Shown: in pieces, positions 1 through 4,733 of the stretch
How the letters are laid out: every line of letters begins with the position of its first letter
How positions within the stretch are numbered: position 1 is the first letter of the stretch
Source: Acidimicrobiia bacterium
Lineage (GTDB): Bacteria; Actinomycetota; Acidimicrobiia; IMCC26256
Assembly (NCBI GenBank): GCA_023262065.1
Contig: JALRDW010000287.1
Location: forward strand, 1-6,529
Length of the DNA stretch: 6,529 nt
Reading direction: 5' to 3'
Translations under genes and position numbers: made by a program
The notes under the pieces: model-generated
The model's input: the letters and a program-made list of their open reading frames with translations, nothing else
Database searches by the model: none
What the model was told of the DNA's origin: nothing

Positions 1-1216
1 CGGTGAGCTGCGTGTACTCCCCCGGCGTGAGGAACTCGTGGTGCTCGCCGGTGAACTTCGACAGCTTCTCGATGACGACCGTGCGCGCCGGCATGTTGAT
101 GCCGAGGGCCAGGGTCTCGGTCGCAAACACCACCTTGACGAGTCCGGCGGCGAACGCCTCCTCGACGGCCTCCTTGAGCGGCGGCACCATGCCGGCGTGG
201 TGCGCCGCGACGCCCGCCTCGAAGCCGGCCCGCCACGCGTCGTACCCGAGCGCCACGAGGTCGGCTCCGGAGAGCATCGCGGTGTGCGCGTCGGCGATGC
301 GCCGCAGCGATCGCTGCTCCTCGGCGCTCGTGAGTCGGAGGCCGGCGGCGAGGCACTGGTCGACGGCTCCGTCGCACCCGGCCCGACTGAAGATGAAGGT
401 GATCGCCGGCAGCATCTGCTCGGCGGCCAGGCGCTCCACGATCTCCACCCGGGACGGTGTGAACAGGCGCCCGCGCCCGTGGTGCCGACCGCGGCGGTCG
501 GTGCGTCCGGAGCGCCCGTCGAGGCGTTGCACGTCCGGGTTCGGGCGCGGCTCGTCGGCCGGCCCGGCGACGAACACCGGGAGCAGGTGGAACCCATCGG
601 ACCCACGCTCCCCCACCGCGTACAGGTTGGTGAGCTCGACCGGACGTCGTTCCTCGATCACCGCCGTCGTGGCACCCCGGACGGTCGCGATCCAGTCCGC
701 GAACTCCTCGGCGTTCGAGACGGTGGCCGAGAGCGCCACGATGCGCACCGGGGCCGGGAGGTGGATGAGCACCTCCTCCCAGACCGCACCCCGGAACCGG
801 TCCTGGAGGTAGTGCACCTCGTCGAGCACCACGTACTCGAGGCGGTCGAGGACCGGTGAGCGTGCGTAGATCATGTTGCGCAGCACCTCGGTCGTCATGA
901 CGACCACCGGCGCGTCACCGCGGACCGTGTTGTCCCCGGTGAGGAGCCCCACGTGCTCGACCCCGTGCGCCCGCACGAGATCGCCGTACTTCTGGTTCGA
1001 GAGCGCCTTGAGCGGCGTGGTGTAGAACGCCTTGGTCCCGGCGGCGAGCGCGCGGACTGCGGCGTACTCCGCGACGAGTGTCTTGCCCGCGCCGGTCGGT
1101 GCCGCGACGAGCACGGAGTCGCCGGCGTCCAGCGCGTCGAGCGCGCGCCGCTGGAAGTCGTCGAGCGGGAACCCGATCGCCGCCTCGAACGCGGCCCGCG
1201 GTGCGGCCCCGGTCAC
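1..1216 (-). CDS. helY: HelY-like DEAD/DEAH-box (Ski2/Mtr4-type) helicase, N-terminal 405 residues
   Basis: An open frame of 405 codons starts at a GTG at 1216 and runs off the left edge without a stop, so the C-terminal part is missing. Motifs in order: Q-motif-like FPLDDFQ (16-22), Walker A APTGAGKT (39-46), motif Ia TTPLKALSNQK (66-76), TGD (93-95), TTEVLRNM (108-115), DEVH (132-135), SAT (163-165), HHAGM (339-343) and the motif V region FATETLALGINMPART (364-379). This set is typical of Ski2-like superfamily 2 helicases; the closest known type is mycobacterial HelY, an ATP-dependent RNA/DNA helicase of about 900 residues. Residues about 224-252 form an Arg/Gly-rich linker between the two RecA domains. 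The GTG overlaps the stop of the upstream 71-aa gene as GTGA, implying coupled translation. The gene also follows tatA-tatC in mycobacteria. The family is certain; the exact substrate is not visible. Confidence 0.93.
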   Translation of the reverse strand, partial: MTGAAPRAAFEAAIGFPLDDFQRRALDALDAGDSVLVAAPTGAGKTLVAEYAAVRALAAGTKAFYTTPLKALSNQKYGDLVRAHGVEHVGLLTGDNTVRGDAPVVVMTTEVLRNMIYARSPVLDRLEYVVLDEVHYLQDRFRGAVWEEVLIHLPAPVRIVALSATVSNAEEFADWIATVRGATTAVIEERRPVELTNLYAVGERGSDGFHLLPVFVAGPADEPRPNPDVQRLDGRSGRTDRRGRHHGRGRLFTPSRVEIVERLAAEQMLPAITFIFSRAGCDGAVDQCLAAGLRLTSAEEQRSLRRIADAHTAMLSGADLVALGYDAWRAGFEAGVAAHHAGMVPPLKEAVEEAFAAGLVKVVFATETLALGINMPARTVVIEKLSKFTGEHHEFLTPGEYTQLT

Positions 1217-1428
1217 GGGGTCGAGGTGCTCGGGGGTGTCGGACTCGTGGTCGAGGTCGTGGGCGCGAAGGTCGTCGTGGTCACCGACGGGATGCCCGGC
1301 GGACGCGGGCGCACGAGGAAGACGACGAGGGCCGTGGCCGCGACGACCCCGAGGCCGACGGCGACGGCGATCTGGCGTTCCCGCCGTTCGGACGGCGTCC
1401 TCGGCAGGTCCTTGCGTCGCTCGTTCAC
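1213..1428 (-). CDS. Small single-span membrane protein with Thr/Pro-rich tail (71 aa)
   Basis: I do not recognise a family. The protein has 71 residues. The first 19 are highly charged (NERRKD, SERRERQ), followed by one hydrophobic segment at about 20-39 (IAVAVGLGVVAATALVVFLV) and a low-complexity tail of Thr, Pro and Ser (TTTTFAPTTSTT at 50-61) running to the end. The basic N-terminus predicts an N-in, C-out topology with the tail outside the membrane. The case for a real gene is its position: its GTG start overlaps the tatC stop as GTGA (1428-1425), its TGA overlaps the helicase GTG start the same way (1216-1213), and the TM-plus-tail layout is coherent. A start further upstream in this frame would run deep into tatC and is unlikely. 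A role in Tat export or as a membrane anchor is only a guess from context. Confidence 0.75.
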   Translation of the reverse strand: MNERRKDLPRTPSERRERQIAVAVGLGVVAATALVVFLVRPRPPGIPSVTTTTFAPTTSTTSPTPPSTSTP

Positions 1429-2192
1429 CGCTTGAGCATCCTTCCGATCAGGATCGACGACTCGTAGAAGAGGTACATCGGGGCCGCCATGAACAATAGG
1501 GAGTACGGGTCCTGGCTCGGGGTGATGAGCGCGGCGAACAGGGTGATGAGGACGAGGGCCCATCGGCGCCAGCGGCGCAGTTGCTCGGTCGTGAGGACCC
1601 GGGCCAGGAGCAGGAACACGAGCACCACCGGGAACTCGAACGAGATGCCGAAGGCCACGATCATGAGGGCGACGAGCGTGAGGTACGAGGTGCCGGTGAG
1701 CAGCGGCTGCAGGTCGTTCCCGCCGATGCCGAGCAGGAACCGCAGGGCCGGCTTGAGGGTCAGGAAGGCCACGAACCCCCCGAGCGTGAACAGCACGATC
1801 GCCGAGACGATGAAGGGGACGGCGAAGCGCTTCTCACGTGGGTTGAGGCCGGGGGTCACGAACCGCCAGATCTGGAAGAGCCAGACCGGCATGGCGAGCA
1901 CGATGCCTCCGTAGGTCGCGATCTTGAGGCGCAGCAGGAACGCATCGGCGGGCCCCGTGAAGATGAGTTCGTTCACCACCCGCCGGTCGAGGGACTCCCG
2001 GTAGAAGGTGGTCAGGAAGGCGATGATCTGCGGGGTGAAGAAGAAGCAGATCGACGCACCGACGAGGATCGCCCCGAGGCTGATGAAGATGCGTCGCCGC
2101 AGTTCGCCCAGGTGCTCGACGACGGTCATGTGGCCCTGGGCGGCAGCCTCCCGTTCGGCGCCGCCGCGTCGACGGCCGATGCGCAGCGCCAT
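1425..2192 (-). CDS. tatC: Twin-arginine translocase subunit TatC
   Basis: TatC is the multi-spanning membrane core of the Tat translocase and binds twin-arginine signal peptides of folded exported proteins. The 255-aa product has the family's usual length and about six hydrophobic segments. Visible signatures: HLGELRRR (27-34, with the conserved Glu of the signal-peptide site), MPVWLFQIWRF (101-111), PGLNPREK (114-121), FEFP (185-188, the second conserved Glu), ITPSQDP (223-229) and PMYLFYE (238-244). The ATG at 2192 shares one base with the TGA of the upstream TatA/B gene (TGATG), and there is no Shine-Dalgarno site, so translation is probably coupled. Met22, just before the HLGELR motif, is an alternative start, but the overlap favours the longer form with its basic extension (RIGRRRGG). 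Its stop overlaps the next gene. Confidence 0.97.
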   Translation of the reverse strand: MALRIGRRRGGAEREAAAQGHMTVVEHLGELRRRIFISLGAILVGASICFFFTPQIIAFLTTFYRESLDRRVVNELIFTGPADAFLLRLKIATYGGIVLAMPVWLFQIWRFVTPGLNPREKRFAVPFIVSAIVLFTLGGFVAFLTLKPALRFLLGIGGNDLQPLLTGTSYLTLVALMIVAFGISFEFPVVLVFLLLARVLTTEQLRRWRRWALVLITLFAALITPSQDPYSLLFMAAPMYLFYESSILIGRMLKR

Positions 2193-2539
2193 CAGGGACC
2201 CGCGGGTGGGCGGAACCGACTCGGCGCCCGGCCCGGTTCGGGCCGGTGGATCGGGTCGCCGGGCGTCGCCGCCGGCCCGGGCACCGGTCCCGTCCTGTCC
2301 GGCTCGGCGGTTCTGATCGGTGCCGCCAGCGTGGCGCCGGGGTCGTAGGCGTCGGCCGGTTCCTCGTCGGCGTGGAGCACGCCGTGGAGCTCGGTGCTGA
2401 GCTGCTCCTGCACCTTCTTGACCTCCCGGATCCCGCGGCCGACCTGTCGGGCCACCTCGGGGAGGCGGTTCGGCCCGAACACGAGGAGGGCCACGACGAT
2501 GACGACGAGGATCTCGAGCGGTCCGAGTTGCGGGATCAT
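2192..2539 (-). CDS. tatA: TatA/TatB-family Sec-independent translocase protein
   Basis: This 115-aa protein has the classic Tat A/B layout: a short outer N-terminus with Glu9, one transmembrane helix (about 8-21), the FGP hinge (21-23), LPEVARQVGRGIREVKK (26-42) as the amphipathic helix, then a charged stretch and a long Pro-rich disordered tail (about 60-115). It works with TatC to move folded proteins across the cytoplasmic membrane. The ATG at 2539 directly precedes the conserved helix, with GAGG six bases upstream; longer forms of this frame read into non-coding sequence and the upstream gene. TatA and TatB are hard to separate here. The FG hinge and the position before tatC suit actinobacterial TatA, while the Pro after the hinge and the QEQLSTEL segment are TatB-like. 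The family is certain; the A or B assignment is not. Confidence 0.9.
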   Translation of the reverse strand: MIPQLGPLEILVVIVVALLVFGPNRLPEVARQVGRGIREVKKVQEQLSTELHGVLHADEEPADAYDPGATLAAPIRTAEPDRTGPVPGPAATPGDPIHRPEPGRAPSRFRPPAGP

Positions 2540-2562
2540 GGCTGGCCTCGCCGGCTGCAGGG

Positions 2563-2581
2563 GTCGGGCGCAGCGCCCGAC
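2563..2581 (-). promoter_or_regulatory. Perfect hairpin between the 74-aa gene and tatA
   Basis: Positions 2563-2570 pair perfectly with 2574-2581 (GTCGGGCG with CGCCCGAC on either strand), an 8-bp all-Watson-Crick stem with a 3-nt loop. It lies in the 52-bp gap between the stop of the 74-aa gene and the tatA start, 23 bases upstream of the tatA ATG. No T-run follows it on the minus strand, so it is not a textbook terminator. It could be an attenuator, an RNA stability element that sets TatA/TatC dosage, or chance in GC-rich DNA. Confidence 0.45.
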
Positions 2582-2591
2582 GGCGGGGAGC

Positions 2592-2816
2592 CTACCGCCC
2601 GTCCCGATCCGCCCCGGTCCGTCCCGCCTCCAGTCGGCCGGCCGTGGCGAGGGCGTCCCGGCGCAGACCGAGGAGGCCCGGTGCGAGCGCCGAACGGAAC
2701 GCGGCGAAGGCCTCGACGGTCGGTCCGACCTCGTCGCGGGCCCGACGCAGCGCAGCGGCCAGCGCGAGCGCACCGCCGACGAGGACGACGCTGAGGATGA
2801 TGAGCAGACCCGGCAT
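2592..2816 (-). CDS. Small membrane-anchored hypothetical protein (74 aa)
   Basis: No family is recognised. The 74-aa product opens with a hydrophobic helix at residues 3-23 (GLLIILSVVLVGGALALAAA). An Arg/Glu-containing, probably helical cytoplasmic part follows (RRARDEVGPTVEAFAAFRSAL), ending in a basic, charged tail (RTGADRDGR). The layout, a short N-terminus then TM helix then amphipathic region, resembles TatA superficially, but the FG hinge and LPE motif are absent, so I do not call it Tat. The ATG at 2816 lies 12 bases after the TAG of the zinc-ribbon gene, so the two are probably co-transcribed. No strong Shine-Dalgarno site is visible. It may be an accessory membrane protein of the operon, but its role is unknown. 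Confidence 0.62.
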   Translation of the reverse strand: MPGLLIILSVVLVGGALALAAALRRARDEVGPTVEAFAAFRSALAPGLLGLRRDALATAGRLEAGRTGADRDGR

Positions 2817-2828
2817 GGCCGCGTGAAC

Positions 2829-3173
2829 CTACTGCGAGGGCTCGGGCCGCACCATCTCGACGAGGTCGGTGAACCAGTGGTCGGACTCGAGCAGCTCGTG
2901 GAAGGCGAGCAGGTCGTCGGCGCTGATGGCCGGACCGGCGTAGTGCGCCTCGTTGATCTCGGCGGGGACGCGCCAGACCTGGAGCTCGACCCCGCTCGAC
3001 ACGAGCAGGTCGATGATGCGACGGCTGGCGTCCTTCACGACGACCGTCGCGCAGGACGGGCAGCGGAACGTGTAGGCCCCCTGCTCGTCGTCGGCACACA
3101 CGCGCACGGTGAGGTCGTCGACCTTCAGCTGCACGTCGCCGCACTCGGGGCAGTTCGCTCGGATCGTGGTCAT
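2829..3173 (-). CDS. Zinc-ribbon protein of unknown function (114 aa)
   Basis: A soluble 114-aa protein. Four cysteines in two CPxC knuckles (CPEC at 8-11 and CPSC at 38-41) make a zinc ribbon of about 40 residues. They are followed by a predicted helix around DASRRIIDLLVSSG (48-61), a VWRVPAE segment (66-72) and an acidic C-terminal helix-rich part (ISADDLLAFHELLESDHWFTDLVEM, 83-107). I recognise no enzyme motif. The ATG at 3173 is well supported: an AGGAG site lies seven bases upstream, and the protein begins two residues before the structured region. It is the first gene of the operon leading to tatA, tatC and the helicase. A zinc-binding nucleic-acid or protein-interaction role is plausible for the fold, but that is inference. 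Confidence 0.85.
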   Translation of the reverse strand: MTTIRANCPECGDVQLKVDDLTVRVCADDEQGAYTFRCPSCATVVVKDASRRIIDLLVSSGVELQVWRVPAEINEAHYAGPAISADDLLAFHELLESDHWFTDLVEMVRPEPSQ

Positions 3174-3180
3174 GGTGGTG

Positions 3181-3192
3181 CTCCTCCCCTCC
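3181..3192 (-). promoter_or_regulatory. Strong Shine-Dalgarno site for the zinc-ribbon gene
   Basis: On the minus strand this reads GGAGGGGAGGAG, followed by a 7-nt spacer (CACCACC) and the ATG at 3173. It is the strongest ribosome-binding site in the window and fixes the start of the zinc-ribbon gene, excluding the in-frame extension further upstream. Confidence 0.85.
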
Positions 3193-3205
3193 GGGTACAT
3201 GGGGG

Positions 3206-3233
3206 TCATCGGCCCCAGGCCCGCAGGACTTGA
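3206..3233 (-). promoter_or_regulatory. Candidate FliA/WhiG-type (sigma-28-like) promoter
   Basis: On the minus strand, TCAA (3233-3230) is separated by 16 nt from GCCGATGA (3213-3206). The sigma-28 family consensus, known from FliA and Streptomyces WhiG, is TAAA, about 15 nt, then GCCGATAA. The -10-like octamer here matches 7 of 8 positions and the -35-like element 3 of 4. Position supports it: transcription would start near 3199, leaving a leader of about 26 nt that holds the Shine-Dalgarno site. It would drive the zinc-ribbon/tat/helicase operon. No housekeeping-type -10 (TATAAT-like) is seen in this gap. This rests on motif matching only. Confidence 0.45.
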
Positions 3234-3254
3234 GCGCGTGACCGGATTTCCTCC

Positions 3255-3295
3255 GGCCCCGGATCCGGGCCCAAGGACCCAGACGGCCCGGGTCC
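3255..3295. repeat. Two short GC-rich inverted repeats in the divergent intergenic region
   Basis: Two nearby dyads lie between the zinc-ribbon gene and the GDPD gene. The first has GGCCC (3255-3259) pairing with GGGCC (3267-3271) around a BamHI-like centre; the overlapping 12-bp CCCGGATCCGGG (3258-3269) is a perfect palindrome. The second has GGACCC (3275-3280) pairing with GGGTCC (3290-3295) over a 9-nt loop. They sit 36-76 bases before the GDPD start and could be operators or leader hairpins. In DNA this GC-rich, chance is a real alternative. Confidence 0.35.
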
Positions 3296-3330
3296 GCCCC
3301 GCCCCGGGCGGGCGTGGGAACATCGGCGGC

Positions 3331-4047
3331 GTGACCGTGATCACCTTCGCCCACCGGGGGGCCCGCACGCTCGAACCCGAGAACACCCTGGCCGCCTTCC
3401 GCCGGGCACTCGCCGACGGGGCCGCCGGGCTCGAGAGCGACGCCTGGCTGTCGGCCGACGGCGAGGTCGTCCTGGTCCACGATCCGGTCGTGCGCCGAGG
3501 GCTGCGGCGGGCCCGGGTCGCCCGGTCCACGGCCGCCGAGCTCCAGCGGTTCGGGGTGCCGCGCCTGGCCGACCTCTACGAGGACTGCGGCGCCGGCTAC
3601 GACCTGTCCGTCGACCTCAAGGATCCGCAGGCCGCCGGGCCCATGGTCCGGCTCGCCCGCACCCACGGAGCGGCTGACCGGCTCTGGATCTGTGTCGGGA
3701 ACCGCGAGCGGCTGCGCTCGCTGCGATCGGAGGCCCCGGACGTCCGCCTCGTGCACTCCCCGGGTCGCGGCAAGGTGGTCGGAACCGCGCTCGAGCGCCT
3801 CGCCGCCGATCTCGCGGCGGACGGCATCGATGCCCTCAACCTCCACCACACCGATTGGACCGGCGGCATCGTCTCCCTGCTGCACCGCTTCGACCTGCGG
3901 GCGTTCGCGTGGGACGTGCAGGAGACCCGGCACATCCTCGGGATGCTGCGGATCGGGATCGATGCGATCTACTGCGACCGGGTCGACCGGATGCTGGCCG
4001 CCGTCGGCGAGTGGAGCGATGCTCCGGGTGGCCGTCCACCGGCCTGA
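3331..4047 (+). CDS. Glycerophosphodiester phosphodiesterase (GDPD) family protein
   Basis: GDPD enzymes hydrolyse glycerophosphodiesters such as glycerophosphocholine to glycerol-3-phosphate and an alcohol, recycling phospholipid headgroups. The 238-aa product has the usual TIM-barrel signatures: FAHRG (6-10, catalytic His8 and Arg9), LEPENT (14-19), the metal-binding ESD (35-37), VLVHDP (47-52, catalytic His50), VDLKD (94-98), and the late strand AFAWDV (191-196) with GIDAIYCDR (209-217). There is no signal peptide, so it should be cytoplasmic. The GTG at 3331 places FAHRG at the very N-terminus, as normal; a GTG two codons later is also possible. The ribosome-binding site is weak. It is the only plus-strand gene here, divergent from the zinc-ribbon operon and convergent with lepB. 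Odd points: the third metal-ligand position reads D-L-K rather than the usual E-I-K, and WDV replaces the common WTV. Confidence 0.9.
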   Translation: MTVITFAHRGARTLEPENTLAAFRRALADGAAGLESDAWLSADGEVVLVHDPVVRRGLRRARVARSTAAELQRFGVPRLADLYEDCGAGYDLSVDLKDPQAAGPMVRLARTHGAADRLWICVGNRERLRSLRSEAPDVRLVHSPGRGKVVGTALERLAADLAADGIDALNLHHTDWTGGIVSLLHRFDLRAFAWDVQETRHILGMLRIGIDAIYCDRVDRMLAAVGEWSDAPGGRPPA

Positions 4048-4067
4048 GGGCGGTCGTCGCGCCTCAG
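4044..4067. terminator. Hairpin spanning the convergent stop codons (candidate bidirectional terminator)
   Basis: CTGAGG (4044-4049) pairs with CCTCAG (4062-4067). After a one-base bulge (G4061), GCG (4050-4052) pairs with CGC (4058-4060) over a 5-nt loop, giving a 9-bp stem. The outer arms contain both stop codons, that of the GDPD gene (4045-4047) and that of lepB (4064-4066). No T-run follows on either strand, so it is not a canonical intrinsic terminator, although GC-rich actinobacteria often use such structures. Function is inferred from position. Confidence 0.45.
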
Positions 4068-4642
4068 AGGAGTCCGATCCGGTTGAGTGGCCAGATGCGG
4101 ACGAAGACGCGTCCGATCATGGACGACCGCGGGACGGGGCCGAAGTAGGTCGAGTCCTTGGAGAACTGACGGTTGTCGCCCAGCATGAAGTAGTGCCCGG
4201 GAGGGACCTCGACCGGCCCGAAGGTGCGCGACTGGGTCCCGGGCGGGAGGAACGACTCCTCGAGCAGTTCCCCGTCGATGTAGATCCGGCCGTCGCGACC
4301 CTCGATGGTCTCGTTGGGCAATCCGACGACCCGCTTCACGAGATCCTTGATCTCGGCGGTCTCGGTGCCCTCGGGGGCTCGGAACACCTCGATGTCGAAT
4401 CGCTCGGGATCGCCGAAGCGGTCGGCGAGTTTGTTGACGAGCACGCGGTCCCCCACCGCGAGCGTCGGCACCATGGACTCGGACGGGATGTAGAAGGCCT
4501 GGAAGACGAAGGTCTTCACCACGAAGGCCACGAGGAGGGCGCAGACGACGAGTCCGACCCACTCGAGCACGGTGCGCAGCGCGGACCCGGAGTCCTCCGG
4601 GGACGCCTCCTCGCTGATCGGTTCGACCGTCTCGTCGGTCAC
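4064..4642 (-). CDS. lepB: Type I signal peptidase
   Basis: This membrane-bound Ser/Lys protease removes signal peptides from exported proteins on the outer face of the membrane. The 192-aa product has an acidic N-terminus, one transmembrane helix (about 24-45), PSESMVPT (53-60) with the catalytic Ser56, VGDRVLVNK (63-71, box C), DLVKRVVGLPNE (100-111) with the general-base Lys103, and GDNRQFSKDSTYFGPVP (155-171, box E). The GTG at 4642 is the only start between the DUF3866 stop and the helix, and GGAG lies eight bases upstream; the ATG at 4858 in this frame lies inside DUF3866 and is rejected. A 91-bp gap with no obvious promoter separates it from DUF3866. In box E, the Arg of the usual SxDSR is Thr165. 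The short single-helix form is normal for Gram-positive enzymes. Confidence 0.95.
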   Translation of the reverse strand: MTDETVEPISEEASPEDSGSALRTVLEWVGLVVCALLVAFVVKTFVFQAFYIPSESMVPTLAVGDRVLVNKLADRFGDPERFDIEVFRAPEGTETAEIKDLVKRVVGLPNETIEGRDGRIYIDGELLEESFLPPGTQSRTFGPVEVPPGHYFMLGDNRQFSKDSTYFGPVPRSSMIGRVFVRIWPLNRIGLL

Positions 4643-4733
4643 GGCGCGGACTCCACGGTGGGCATCCTCCCACGCAGGACCCCCTCCGCGGCCGCACGGG
4701 GCGCGTCCGGTGCGCCGCTCGCGATCCCGCCGG

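Noticed and set aside
3..859. Two plus-strand open frames of about 270 aa at the left edge
   Set aside because: They are antisense to the helicase, whose uninterrupted 405-codon frame carries all expected motifs.
1581..2348. 255-aa plus-strand open frame antisense to tatC
   Set aside because: It is a Glu/Arg-rich mirror of TatC coding sequence with no motif of its own.
2592..2816. 74-aa membrane protein as a second TatA/TatB
   Set aside because: The TM-then-helix layout is similar, but the FG hinge and LPE motif are absent.
2829..3530. Longer zinc-ribbon protein starting at 3530
   Set aside because: The extension lies antisense to the GDPD gene and over the promoter region; the ATG at 3173 has a strong ribosome-binding site.
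2536..3933. 465-aa minus-strand open frame across the zinc-ribbon and GDPD genes
   Set aside because: It is low-complexity Arg/Pro/Gly-rich, has no recognisable motif and overlaps two genes with clear signatures; a shadow of high-GC codon use.
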